Under the pieces are notes generated by a model, which was not told the DNA's origin, searched no databases, and worked only from the letters and a program-made list of their open reading frames with translations. A program made the position numbers and the translations under genes. 22,283 nt of DNA from JAXLZZ01 sp046350675 (lineage in GTDB: Bacteria; Patescibacteriota; Saccharimonadia; Saccharimonadales; UBA4665): positions 1 through 22,283 of the forward strand of contig JAXLZZ010000010.1 of NCBI GenBank assembly GCA_046350675.1, read 5' to 3'. Below, in pieces: positions 6,531 to 14,101 of the stretch; position 1 is the first letter of the stretch, and each line of letters starts with the position of its first letter.

Positions 6531-8657
6531 ATGGAAGCGTCAAACAAACAAGGCGCGCAACAAAAAAAAGAGCGCCAAGAAATACAAAAAACAGACCTCG
6601 GAAATTCGCAACCTGTGACTGAGGGTCTATTGTCACGTCCGCAAAATTCGACTCCGTATGCTGCTAATACAGTGCGCAGTCTTCCTTCGGTTGATCAAAA
6701 TACTGCCAACAGGTTTCGTGCAAATCGACCAGCTGTACCCGCACGCACGCCAGTCCAAGCGCGTCGCCCCGTAACAGGCGGCACCAGCGAGTTTGTGCGC
6801 ACACCAGCACAGCCAAAACCTATTGAACAGCCCCAAGTTCAGGCACCGCTACAAGCGAAGCCGGTGGCTCCTGCTGCCCCAACACAACCACGATCAATCG
6901 CCGAATCAGTAACCCGTATGGCAGTAGCGGCACCAGTATTGGCTGCAACTCCACCTGAAACTCCAGTCGCTCAAGCTGTAGTATCGGATATCATCCCAGC
7001 AGAGCAGCCAGCGGCAGTACCAAAAAGAGGGTTATTATCACGCATGAAAGCTGCCAGACAGCAGACAGCAAGCAGTGAGCCGACAGCAGAAACTCAACCA
7101 ACATTACTCACCGAAAAGCCCACCGCTAGTGCAAATTATCTAGAAGCAATTGGTGAACAGCCAGCGCAAGCAGTCACCGAGCAAGCGCCGACGCCTCAAA
7201 TAAGTGAGGCAGCACAACAGGCAGCCGTGCGTCGCCGCATGCCTGGCATTGACATGGAATTACCTGGCGATGAAAGCCCAGAACGCAGTACGGGGTCTAT
7301 TCTTAAGAATGCAAAAATGGCAGCGTTTAAGCGGTACGCAACTCGTGGCGCAATTGCAACGGTGGCAATCTTCCTCATTGGCGGCGGATTATTCTTGGCG
7401 CAAGGCTTCTTTAAGCTCAACAAAGCTTTTAACGGTGGTGCTGGCACAGCAAATGCCATGAAGAAAGAAGTTGACCCTAATCTATTGAAAGGCGAGGGCT
7501 CTGGCCGCATCAATGTCCTATTATTAGGTCGTGGCGGCGGCGCTCATGACGCGCCTGACCTAACAGACACTATCATTGTCGCCAGTGTTGATCCTATAAA
7601 TAAGAAAACCACACTCTTTAGTTTGCCGCGCGACTTATGGGTCAACATCCCGAGTGCGGGCAACATGAAGCTGAATGCAGCATACGAGACAGGTGTTAAT
7701 CAGTACACTGGCAAAAAATTGAACAACGTAACCGATAAAAAAGCAGTTGCGGCTGGCTTTAAGACAGTCGACCAAGCTGTTGAAGATGTGATGGGCATAA
7801 ATATTGACTATAACGTAATGGTTGATTTCAAGGCCTTCTCGCAAGCAGTCAACACAGTTAATGGCGTGCAGGTTAATGTGCCATCTGATCTGGTAGATCC
7901 AACTATGGCTTGGGAAAATAACAATGACCCTGTGCTAGCTAAGGCTGGCATACAGGTTATGGACGGCAAAAAAGCGCTTCAATACGTACGCTCACGTCAA
8001 ACAAGTGATGATTTTGCACGCTCTCAGCGTCAACGTGCAGTGTTGCTTGGTCTAAAATCCAAGATTGATACCATGGGCACATTGAGTAATCCGGCAAAAC
8101 TATCAAGCTTGGCCAGTGCTTTCGGCAATAATGTGCAAACTGACCTATCCCTCAGGGATGCAAGTCGCCTCTACGGCATAGTTAAGAAGGTAAAAGAGGC
8201 TAATACGACTTCAATCGGCTTGGCTGATGCGCCAAATCAATTTGTGACCACTGGGAATATGGCCGGCCAATCCATTGTTTTGCCAAAGTCAGGGCTGTTC
8301 AAATATAGCGAAATCCAAGGTTTTGTCCGCAGTCAGCTCAAAGATCCATACATTTTGAAAGAAAGGGCCAAAGTTGTAGTGCTGAATGGCACCACTGTAC
8401 CGGGTGCCGCAGGTGCCAAAGCCGATGAGCTAAAAGCCTATGGCTATAATGTAGTCCGCACAGGCGAGACGCCAAACTCTGGTTGGACGCAAACCATGCT
8501 CATTGACCTCAGTAAAGGCAAGAAGAAATACACCTCAAAATACCTAGAAAAACGCCTCGGAGTAACTAAGTACACTTCATTGCCAGATGAAACTATTCAG
8601 GCAAATGGCGCGGACTTTGTTATTATAATAGGCAGTGATAAAGCCTCTAGTCAGTAA
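6531..8657 (+). CDS. LytR-CpsA-Psr (LCP) family cell-wall glycopolymer ligase
   Basis: A 708-aa LCP-family protein. LCP enzymes transfer lipid-linked glycopolymers onto peptidoglycan outside the membrane. Residues 1-265 are a Pro/Ala/Gln-rich, probably disordered cytoplasmic region, much longer than in ordinary LCP proteins. A transmembrane helix is at about 272-293. The LCP domain starts at GRINVLLLG (about 325), includes SLPRDLWVNIP and the FKAFSQAVNTVNGVQVNVP block, and ends with the Arg-rich YVRSRQTSDDFARSQRQR (about 485-502) that contacts the pyrophosphate substrate in the family. A LytR_C domain occupies about 613-705 (AKVVVLNGTTVPGAAG). It is divergent from lepB, and its 3' end overlaps the downstream membrane-protein gene by 23 nt. 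Confidence 0.92.
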   Translation: MEASNKQGAQQKKERQEIQKTDLGNSQPVTEGLLSRPQNSTPYAANTVRSLPSVDQNTANRFRANRPAVPARTPVQARRPVTGGTSEFVRTPAQPKPIEQPQVQAPLQAKPVAPAAPTQPRSIAESVTRMAVAAPVLAATPPETPVAQAVVSDIIPAEQPAAVPKRGLLSRMKAARQQTASSEPTAETQPTLLTEKPTASANYLEAIGEQPAQAVTEQAPTPQISEAAQQAAVRRRMPGIDMELPGDESPERSTGSILKNAKMAAFKRYATRGAIATVAIFLIGGGLFLAQGFFKLNKAFNGGAGTANAMKKEVDPNLLKGEGSGRINVLLLGRGGGAHDAPDLTDTIIVASVDPINKKTTLFSLPRDLWVNIPSAGNMKLNAAYETGVNQYTGKKLNNVTDKKAVAAGFKTVDQAVEDVMGINIDYNVMVDFKAFSQAVNTVNGVQVNVPSDLVDPTMAWENNNDPVLAKAGIQVMDGKKALQYVRSRQTSDDFARSQRQRAVLLGLKSKIDTMGTLSNPAKLSSLASAFGNNVQTDLSLRDASRLYGIVKKVKEANTTSIGLADAPNQFVTTGNMAGQSIVLPKSGLFKYSEIQGFVRSQLKDPYILKERAKVVVLNGTTVPGAAGAKADELKAYGYNVVRTGETPNSGWTQTMLIDLSKGKKKYTSKYLEKRLGVTKYTSLPDETIQANGADFVIIIGSDKASSQ

Positions 8658-9387
8658 ATACAAACCCACCAGCGGTTTCGCCCACTTTTTGCATGTGGCG
8701 CTACTCTTAGCATTGCCTATCGTTTCATTCATATTGATACGGCTTGATTTTGCAGAAATAGCGCTCGCACTGGTTATTTTGAGTAAGTGGCGTATGTTTG
8801 CGGTCCGACCACGGTTCTGGGCAGCTAACATTCGTGCTAACTCCGTAGATATTATGGTTGGCTTATCGCTCGTGCTGTTTATGATGCAGACCGACAGCTT
8901 CTTGCTGCAGGGCATTTGGACGGTGTTGTATGCCATTTGGCTTGTCTTTATAAAACCGAAAAGCACTCAAGCAATGGTGATGGCTCAGGCTTTTATCGCT
9001 CAGTTCTTAGCGCTTACGGCGCTGTATCTTATAGGTACCGATAGCCCAGCGTTTGTAATTACCTTACTAACCGGGTTAATTTGCTTCTTATCTGCTCGGC
9101 ACTTCTTTGACACATTCGATGAGCCGTATGCACGCATGTTGTCCTATGTTTGGGGATACTTTGGTGCGGCAATTGGCTGGCTGCTTGGTCATTGGCTCTT
9201 GTTCTACACCGTAATCGCACAACCAACACTGCTTTTGAGCACCATTGGCTATGGTATGGCAGTGATCTATTATCTTGATCACACCGATCGGCTTAGCAAG
9301 GGAGTGCGCAAACAATTTATGTTTGTGATGCTGGCTATCGTTTTAGTGGTTCTAGCATTCTCTGATTGGGGAGATAAAGCCCTCTAG
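8635..9387 (+). CDS. Hypothetical polytopic membrane protein (250 aa)
   Basis: No family is recognised. About eight hydrophobic segments are visible by eye, for example FLHVALLLALPIVSFILI near the N-terminus and FMFVMLAIVLVVLAF at the C-terminus, separated by short charged loops. A motif-like stretch, SARHFFDTFDEPYARML, lies mid-protein between membrane spans. The start is a GTG at 8635 inside the end of the LCP gene (23-nt overlap), implying translational coupling; no ATG is available near it. The overlap suggests a linked role in envelope glycopolymer metabolism, for example as a membrane partner of the LCP enzyme, but this is inference from position only. Confidence 0.78.
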   Translation: MIKPLVSKYKPTSGFAHFLHVALLLALPIVSFILIRLDFAEIALALVILSKWRMFAVRPRFWAANIRANSVDIMVGLSLVLFMMQTDSFLLQGIWTVLYAIWLVFIKPKSTQAMVMAQAFIAQFLALTALYLIGTDSPAFVITLLTGLICFLSARHFFDTFDEPYARMLSYVWGYFGAAIGWLLGHWLLFYTVIAQPTLLLSTIGYGMAVIYYLDHTDRLSKGVRKQFMFVMLAIVLVVLAFSDWGDKAL

Positions 9388-9416
9388 CTCTCTCTGTCAC
9401 CCTGACCACCATAACT

Positions 9417-9543
9417 TGTCATTCTGAATGTATTTCAGAACCCATACGAACAATAAATCTTTCCACCTACACAGTAATCTCGACCCCCAGCCGGAGTTTG
9501 TGCTGAACTTGATTCAGTGCTGGGGCAGGCTCCGTAGAGAGAT
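9417..9543. repeat. Cluster of palindromic TGTCAT-type units
   Basis: Two units. The first is TGTCAT with TTCTGAA (9422-9428) pairing TTCAGAA (9434-9440). The second is nested: ATCTC (9477-9481) with GAGAT (9539-9543), CCCCAGC (9485-9491) with GCTGGGG (9519-9525), and an inner CTGAA/TTCAG hairpin. No coding potential. They directly precede copy 2 of the ~300-bp repeat. Confidence 0.65.
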
Positions 9544-9554
9544 ATCAATTCTGT

Positions 9555-9866
9555 TGTCATCCCAAACTTGATTTGGGCCCAGTCAATAATGTTCTTTCAA
9601 CAAAGAACCAAGTTCCTACTTTTGGCTTAGCCCAAAAGTAGGCAAAAACCCACGAGCACAGCCTCCACCTGACTTGAATGCTGTAAAGCGCAACAATGTC
9701 TCGGATGTCTCCCGTTGGTCGGTCTTATTCTCCTATTAATTCTATTTGAAAGAGAATAAGACAGTATCCTCGAACAATAATTGTTGCTTTCACAGCATTC
9801 AAATCACGTTACGGCTGTTGATGCTCGCAGAATCGCCATGGCACCTCGCTGAAGGCGAGGGGTTGT
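9555..9866 (+). repeat. ~300-bp structured interspersed repeat, copy 2
   Basis: Closest relative of copy 1. The TGTCAT start carries a CCCAAA (9561-9566)/TTTGGG (9572-9577) hairpin. Hairpin A is GTTCTTT/AAAGAAC (9591-9608). Hairpin B is CCTACTTTTGG (9615-9625) with CCAAAAGTAGG (9632-9642); both outer and inner pairs differ from copy 1 yet remain complementary. The long arm uses GCAACAAT (9690-9697) with ATTGTTGC (9780-9787), hairpin D GTCTTATTCTC (9722-9732) with GAGAATAAGAC (9752-9762), and hairpin E CCTCGC/GCGAGG (9844-9860). It lies between convergent genes. The remainder to 10057 (about 190 bp) shows no gene or recognised site. Confidence 0.85.
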
Positions 9867-10057
9867 TTTATGTGAGCATGGTAAGAGGCGCTATATTTTT
9901 TGTATGCAGAGGTGGTAGAACCCAAAGATATTGTGCAGATGCGGGGTGCCACAATGCATTGTAGGGCTCATTTTGGCCAATTATAGCCGGGTAGATAGGC
10001 AGGCAGTAGGCATGACGTATTCAGGCTCCAAAGGGCGGCAGCAGGCCAGCAAAAGCG

Positions 10058-10873
10058 CTACGCAGCAAGTCGCTCGAACACCTGAATGAAATCCTCAGTT
10101 TGGCGTAGTTTGTAGCCTGATACTTTGGCAATTTGCGCTAAATCAGCGTGTTGCGGAGGTAAGGACTCACATAATAAATACAACGGTCGTTTCGACAGAT
10201 TTTCTATCTGTTTGAACAGCTTACGATACAAATCAAGCCCATCTGGACCACCGAATATTGCAATTGGGGGTTCCTGGCCAGCGGCAAGGTTTATCTGATA
10301 GTCATCTGGTACGTAAGGAAGATTACAGAGTAGAATGTCATTAACCTGCCCAGAGTTAGCCAGTAAATCACTCTGTATCACGCTTATGCCTATTGTATAT
10401 TTATCAACATTGGTTTGGGCAATTTTCAGGGCTTTTTCATCAATTTCTAAGAGTTCTACCGTCCATTCAGGGTGTTCTAACTTTGCGGTGATACCAAGTG
10501 CTCCGCTGCCAGCTCCAACGTCTGCCAGATGAGTTTTTCGGGGCAAATTTGGTAGATTTTTGAGCAGCTCAATCATCGTCTCAGATTCGGGTCTTGGCTC
10601 CAGTACAGCGGGGGTGATCACAAAATTTCTGCCGTAGAATTCGGTTGTACCTAAAATGTAGGCGAGGGGTTCATGGGCAGCACGACGATTGAGTAATTTT
10701 GCGAGTGCGGCCACATTTTTGGGTACCATTTCGGTTTCTGGGTTTGCCAAAATCTTGGCTCGATCAATTTTGAGCACATTTTCGAGCATCACCAAACAAT
10801 CGAGTCGGGCTGTGCCAATCCCTGCAATCTCCAATTCCTCAGTCGCCAATATCAACCATTCGCTTGTAGTCAT
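10058..10873 (-). CDS. prmC: Release factor glutamine methyltransferase PrmC
   Basis: A 271-aa HemK/PrmC-family enzyme that methylates the Gln of the GGQ motif in release factors (prfA is nearby). The N-terminal helical domain is followed by the hinge strand YILGTTEFYGRNFVITPAVLEPRPESE and the SAM-binding motif ADVGAGSGALGI. The catalytic tetrapeptide, NPPY in most family members, reads NLPY (LLCNLPYVP). ATG 10873 is chosen: a long upstream extension in the same frame runs through the promoter, and MTTSEWLILATEEL looks like a native N-terminus. The TATACT box is 7 nt before this ATG, implying a leaderless mRNA. The gene converges with the LCP/membrane-protein pair. Confidence 0.92.
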   Translation of the reverse strand: MTTSEWLILATEELEIAGIGTARLDCLVMLENVLKIDRAKILANPETEMVPKNVAALAKLLNRRAAHEPLAYILGTTEFYGRNFVITPAVLEPRPESETMIELLKNLPNLPRKTHLADVGAGSGALGITAKLEHPEWTVELLEIDEKALKIAQTNVDKYTIGISVIQSDLLANSGQVNDILLCNLPYVPDDYQINLAAGQEPPIAIFGGPDGLDLYRKLFKQIENLSKRPLYLLCESLPPQHADLAQIAKVSGYKLRQTEDFIQVFERLAA

Positions 10874-10880
10874 ACGTACC

Positions 10881-10907
10881 AGTATACGGTACGCCCACCC
10901 TTGACAA
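10881..10907 (-). promoter_or_regulatory. prmC promoter (leaderless), overlapping a divergent promoter
   Basis: Minus-strand TATACT (10881-10886) lies 7 nt before the prmC ATG. Either TTGTCA with a 15-bp spacer or TCTTGT with 17 could serve as the -35 box. This region coincides with the TTGACA of the plus-strand promoter, so the two polymerases cannot bind at once. Confidence 0.55.
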
Positions 10908-10928
10908 GAACAGGGGTAGTCGTATAAT
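10901..10928 (+). promoter_or_regulatory. Strong promoter of the 10976 gene
   Basis: Consensus TTGACA (10901-10906), a 16-bp spacer and consensus TATAAT (10923-10928). The leader of about 40 nt contains a GCTAC-ctt-GTAGC hairpin (10946-10958) and then a strong Shine-Dalgarno sequence. Confidence 0.8.
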
Positions 10929-10975
10929 AGGAAAATATTTATGTAGCTACCTTGTAGCAAGATAAGGAGATCCAC

Positions 10976-11533
10976 ATGCCAGAAGGTAACCCAGAAAATC
11001 ATATCTCAGTTAACCAGTTCTCCGAAGAGAAATGGGAGGCAATGAAGCAGGTTGTAGAAGAGTTGGGCACGCAGCTTGGTCCCGTGAGAATGGTAGGCGA
11101 TCGAAGCATTCAGCCTGGTCAAACGTTTGAGTCATATACAAAAAGAGGTGAAGAGTACACAATGCCAAAGCATGTGAGCGTGCTAAAGCCTGATCATGTG
11201 GTAGTGGAAATGACTACTCCTGTTGAAGCGAGTTTGACGCGTGACAGAATACGTCGCCTGTCTGCTGAGATACTAAAAGGCAAAACGATGCCAGTGTCTT
11301 ATGCATATTCTCAGGCGCCAGTCACGCCAACGATAGCACCAGTAACCCCTGTTCAGGCCCAGCCCCGGGCGGAGGCACCTCGGCCTGCTCCTGCTGCACC
11401 TACTCCACGCCCCATGCCAAAGCCAGCAAGGCAGCAAAAGAGACGAGGCCTTTTTAGTGGTTTGACAGGAGGGAGCGGCAGTACTTCATCACTTCAATCT
11501 AATGGTGGTGATAAGTGGGACAGAAGTGGCTAG
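10976..11533 (+). CDS. Hypothetical protein with Pro/Ala-rich, basic C-terminus (185 aa)
   Basis: No family is recognised. Residues 1-100 are a folded-looking, charged domain (EEKWEAMKQVVEELGTQLGPVRMV; VVVEMTTPVEASLTRDRIRRLSAEIL). Residues 110-150 are Pro/Ala/Gln-rich. A basic KPARQQKRRGLFSGLTGG segment precedes a Gly/Ser tail; an RRGLFSGL-like motif after a Pro-rich linker also appears in the LCP protein here (KRGLLSRMKAAR), suggesting a shared membrane- or partner-docking motif. It has an AAGGAGA Shine-Dalgarno sequence, a consensus promoter and a terminator, so it looks like a well-expressed single-gene unit. Confidence 0.82.
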   Translation: MPEGNPENHISVNQFSEEKWEAMKQVVEELGTQLGPVRMVGDRSIQPGQTFESYTKRGEEYTMPKHVSVLKPDHVVVEMTTPVEASLTRDRIRRLSAEILKGKTMPVSYAYSQAPVTPTIAPVTPVQAQPRAEAPRPAPAAPTPRPMPKPARQQKRRGLFSGLTGGSGSTSSLQSNGGDKWDRSG

Positions 11534-11562
11534 CTTTTGACAAGCCTCACTACTACGTGCGC

Positions 11563-11594
11563 ACCCCGCTAGCGAAAAGTTAGCGGGGTTCCTT
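11563..11594 (+). terminator. Rho-independent terminator
   Basis: ACCCCGCTAGC (11563-11573) pairs with GTTAGCGGGGT (11579-11589) around a GAAAA loop, an 11-bp stem with one G-U pair, followed by TCCTT. The T-tract is weak. It ends the 10976 transcript at the 3' end of the convergent prfA. Confidence 0.75.
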
Positions 11595-12648
11595 AATTCT
11601 GAGTGAGTAGGTCGTGTTCGGCGGATTGGAGGGCCTCGATGAGGTCATCTATATCGCCGTCCAATGCTCCGGGTATATTGGAGCGACTCATACCTATACG
11701 GTGATCGGTGATTCTATCTTGCGGGAAGTTATAAGTGCGGATCTTTTCGGAACGGTCGCCGGAGCCAATTAGCTTCTTACGGGCGTCGGATAGTTCTTTT
11801 TGCTCTTCTTCGATTTTTTGCTGGAGCAGGCGAGAGCGCAAAATCCCCATAGCTTTGGCTTTATTCTTAATCTGCGACTTTTCGTCCTGATTGGTCACTA
11901 CCATGCCGGTTGGAATGTGGGTGATGCGGACTGCTGAGTCGGTCGTATTTACTGATTGGCCGCCATGGCCACCGCTACGAAACACATCGACACGTAAATC
12001 ATTTGGATTAATTTCAATGTCAGATTCTTCGGCTTCGGGCAGTACGGCAACGGTAACGGTGGAGGTGTGAACACGGCCTTGACTCTCTGTTACGGGCACT
12101 CGCTGCACACGATGCACACCGGCTTCAAATTTAAGATTCTTATAAGCTTCTACGCCATGAACTTCAAATACAATTTCTTTAAACCCACCGGCTTCACTCG
12201 GGCTTTCGCTGTCTAGTTCAATCTTAAAATTATGCTTTTCGGCCCAGCGAGCATACATACGATATAATTCGCCCGCGAACAGGGAAGCCTCATCGCCACC
12301 TGCCGCCGCGCGGATTTCGATGATTACATTGCGGTCGTTGTTTGGATCTTTGGGCGTCAATGCCTCCACGAGTTGTTCGTGGTTCGTGGTTCGTTGTTTG
12401 TTGAGATCTTCGATTTCAGTCTGAGCTAGCTCCGCGACCTCGATGTCGCTGTCATGTGCCATCGCCTGGGCTTCAGCCAGTTGTTTTTCTAGCTTGGCCT
12501 GTGTATCAAACAGGGCAATAACGTCGTCCAACTCACTCTTGCGCTTGGCGAGCTTCGGATAGCTTTTGTCACTATAAATGGCCGGATCCTCTAATTTCTT
12601 ATCGAGTTCCGCCAGTTCTGTCCGTAATTGCTGTTCTTTTTCGTTCAT
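11593..12648 (-). CDS. prfA: Peptide chain release factor 1
   Basis: A 351-aa class I release factor that recognises UAG/UAA stop codons and triggers peptide release. The catalytic GGQ is at 229-231 in RSGGHGGQSVNTTDSAVR, the substrate of PrmC. The N-terminal helical domain and the EIRAAAGGDEASLFAGELYRMY segment are typical, and the length is close to the usual ~360. It is transcribed toward the terminator of the 10976 gene. On its upstream side, rpmE ends at a T-rich terminator that overlaps the prfA promoter, so prfA probably has an independent transcript. The leader is very short (about 5-6 nt); AAGGAT upstream may be a weak Shine-Dalgarno sequence. Confidence 0.97.
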   Translation of the reverse strand: MNEKEQQLRTELAELDKKLEDPAIYSDKSYPKLAKRKSELDDVIALFDTQAKLEKQLAEAQAMAHDSDIEVAELAQTEIEDLNKQRTTNHEQLVEALTPKDPNNDRNVIIEIRAAAGGDEASLFAGELYRMYARWAEKHNFKIELDSESPSEAGGFKEIVFEVHGVEAYKNLKFEAGVHRVQRVPVTESQGRVHTSTVTVAVLPEAEESDIEINPNDLRVDVFRSGGHGGQSVNTTDSAVRITHIPTGMVVTNQDEKSQIKNKAKAMGILRSRLLQQKIEEEQKELSDARKKLIGSGDRSEKIRTYNFPQDRITDHRIGMSRSNIPGALDGDIDDLIEALQSAEHDLLTQN

Positions 12649-12660
12649 ATCGTTATCCTT

Positions 12661-12689
12661 AGTATATAGGTAAATAAAAAACCACCCAA
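12661..12689 (-). promoter_or_regulatory. prfA promoter embedded in the rpmE terminator
   Basis: Minus-strand TTGGGT (12684-12689), a 17-bp spacer and TATACT (12661-12666), with 12 nt to the prfA ATG. The -35 hexamer is formed by the loop edge and 3' arm of the upstream terminator hairpin, so termination and initiation signals share sequence. Confidence 0.55.
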
Positions 12690-12704
12690 TTAGCAGGGTG
12701 GTTT
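12672..12704 (-). terminator. Rho-independent terminator of rpmE
   Basis: On the minus strand AAACCACCC pairs with GGGTGGTTT around an 8-nt loop, followed by a T-rich tract (TTTTATTTA). It lies 16 nt past the rpmE stop. Confidence 0.85.
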
Positions 12705-12719
12705 ATTCGAATTACGGAG

Positions 12720-13076
12720 CTATTTAGAAACTTTTGAAGCTTCGGCTTTGGTCTCGGCCTTTTCGATCTTGGCAGCTTCGCGCTTTGCTTGCTTTTGTGC
12801 GGCAGCAGCACGCTTATCTTTAGCGGCCTTACCAGCAGCAGCACGCGCCTTGAACTTATCAACGCGACCTTCGATGTCGAGAATGCGCTCTTCGCCAGTG
12901 AAGAAGGGGTGTGATGCAGAGGTGATGTGTACTTTTACGAGAGGGTATTCGTTGCCGTCCTCCCACTTAATAGTCTCTTCTGCAGCGATAGTAGAACGAG
13001 TCAAAATTTTGGTGCCATTATTGAGGTCTTCAAAGACCACTGGGCGGTAGTTATCTGGGTGCAAATCTTTTTTCAT
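12720..13076 (-). CDS. rpmE: 50S ribosomal protein L31 with Lys/Ala-rich tail
   Basis: A 118-aa L31-family protein of the large subunit. The core (MKKDLHPDNYRPVVFEDL, then SHPFFTGEERILDIEGRVDKF) fits the family. The CxxC zinc ligands of the C+ form are absent: the usual C-x-x-C-HPFYTG segment reads SASHPFFTG, so it is a zinc-independent form. Residues 85-118 form a Lys/Ala/Glu-rich, probably helical extension absent from ordinary L31 (about 70-90 aa). ATG 13076 is chosen because MKKDLHP is the family N-terminus; the upstream in-frame start falls inside the promoter. The leader is about 3-4 nt with no Shine-Dalgarno sequence. Confidence 0.94.
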   Translation of the reverse strand: MKKDLHPDNYRPVVFEDLNNGTKILTRSTIAAEETIKWEDGNEYPLVKVHITSASHPFFTGEERILDIEGRVDKFKARAAAGKAAKDKRAAAAQKQAKREAAKIEKAETKAEASKVSK

Positions 13077-13086
13077 ACGAGTTCCT

Positions 13087-13115
13087 AGTATACACATCTG
13101 TTAGCCATCGGTCAA
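13087..13115 (-). promoter_or_regulatory. rpmE promoter (near-leaderless)
   Basis: Minus-strand TTGACC (13110-13115), a 17-bp spacer and TATACT (13087-13092), with 10 nt to the ATG. It lies back-to-back with the rpsB promoter, about 10 bp apart. Confidence 0.75.
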
Positions 13116-13123
13116 GCAGTGAG

Positions 13124-13152
13124 TTGCCAATCAGGTGCGCATCTGTTAGAAT
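13124..13152 (+). promoter_or_regulatory. rpsB promoter
   Basis: TTGCCA (13124-13129), a 17-bp spacer and TAGAAT (13147-13152). The predicted start near 13159 leaves a leader of about 90 nt, unlike the near-leaderless genes nearby. Confidence 0.65.
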
Positions 13153-13173
13153 GAACACATAAATAAGTAAGCA

Positions 13174-13231
13174 GGTTGGGGTTTGATCCTCCTTGGCATA
13201 ATCCGTGCAGGACTGACAAGGTTCCCATACC
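13174..13231 (+). promoter_or_regulatory. Structured rpsB leader, possible S2 autoregulatory site
   Basis: Nested pairings: GGT and GGG at the 5' side with CCC and ACC at the 3' side, CCTTG (13191-13195) with CAAGG (13217-13221), and an inner GCA/TGC hairpin. An alternative TCCT/AGGA pairing exists. Ribosomal protein S2 represses its own operon through the rpsB leader in some bacteria; whether this leader works that way is inference. Confidence 0.4.
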
Positions 13232-13249
13232 GAAGAAGAAGGAGATACT

Positions 13250-14011
13250 ATGGCTACCACTGAGGTAGATATCAAACAATTATTGGCGGCTGGAGCACAC
13301 TTTGGCCACAAAACTGAACGATGGCATCCAAAGATGGCACCGTACATTCATAGCAAGCGTAATGGCACCCACATTATCGATCTGACTAAGACGGTTGACT
13401 GCCTTAACGACGCGCTCAGCTTTCTAGAAAAGACTGCAAGCGAAGGCAAGCAAGTTCTATTGGTCGGCACCAAGCGCCAAGCGCAGGACATCGTAAAGAA
13501 AGCTGCCGAAGAAACCAACATGCCGTATGTAACAGAGCGTTGGCTTGGCGGCATGCTCACCAACTGGAATACTATTGGTGGCCGCGTAAAGCACTTGCAA
13601 GATCTAGAAAATCGCATGGCGAGTGGTGAGTTGGAAAATAAGTACAACAAGCTCGAAGTGCAGCGTTTCCAAGAAGAAATCGATCAAATGAACACCATCT
13701 ACGGCGGCGTTAAAGAACTGAACAATCGTCCAGGCGCAGTATTCATTACTGATATCGTGAATGATGTAAACGCACTTCGCGAAGCCAAAAAGATGGGCAT
13801 CCCAGTAGTGGCGATTGTTGATACAAATGCGGATCCAAGCGATGTGCAGTACCCAATCCCAGCGAACGATGACGCAATCAAGACAATTGAATTGATTACC
13901 GGCTACGTGCAGGCGGCTATCTCGACTGGCAAAGCAAAGGCTAAGTCAGCTCCAGAAAAGCCAGCCGACAAAGTTGAGAAGACTGAAAAAATTGAACGAG
14001 TAAAAGTTTAA
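13250..14011 (+). CDS. rpsB: 30S ribosomal protein S2
   Basis: A 253-aa S2 of the small subunit. Family signatures include KQLLAAGAHFGHKTERWHPKM at the N-terminus, LVGTKRQAQ, YVTERWLGGMLTNW and FITDIVNDVNALREAKKMGIPVVAIVDTN. The last ~25 residues are a Lys/Glu/Pro-rich tail. A strong AAGGAG Shine-Dalgarno sequence lies 5 nt before the ATG. It starts the translation-factor cluster rpsB-tsf-hypothetical-frr. A palindromic element separates it from tsf. Confidence 0.98.
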   Translation: MATTEVDIKQLLAAGAHFGHKTERWHPKMAPYIHSKRNGTHIIDLTKTVDCLNDALSFLEKTASEGKQVLLVGTKRQAQDIVKKAAEETNMPYVTERWLGGMLTNWNTIGGRVKHLQDLENRMASGELENKYNKLEVQRFQEEIDQMNTIYGGVKELNNRPGAVFITDIVNDVNALREAKKMGIPVVAIVDTNADPSDVQYPIPANDDAIKTIELITGYVQAAISTGKAKAKSAPEKPADKVEKTEKIERVKV

Positions 14012-14020
14012 CAATCCTGC

Positions 14021-14101
14021 TGTCATCTCGAACGTAGGTGAGAGATCTCGGCAAACTCCGTGTGGACTTAGAGAGATTCCTCGCATTCACTCGGAATGAC
14101 A
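14021..14101. repeat. TGTCAT...ATGACA palindromic element inside the rpsB-tsf spacer
   Basis: TGTCAT (14021-14026) and ATGACA (14096-14101) bracket two hairpins, TCTC/GAGA and ATTCC/GGAAT. It belongs to the family of units at 2458, 5249 and 9417. The tsf frame stays open through it, which creates a misleading longer tsf ORF from a GTG at 14038. Confidence 0.65.

Noticed and set aside
9746..9964. 72-codon plus-strand ORF
   Set aside because: It translates the structured repeat copy 2 and the other copies do not keep the frame.
10941..10946. ATG-TAG minimal uORF in the leader of the 10976 gene
   Set aside because: A start-stop pair can easily occur by chance and nothing else supports regulation by it.
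10874..11002. 43-residue hydrophobic N-terminal extension of PrmC
   Set aside because: The frame runs through the prmC promoter and the divergent promoter; the native start is the ATG 7 nt after TATACT.
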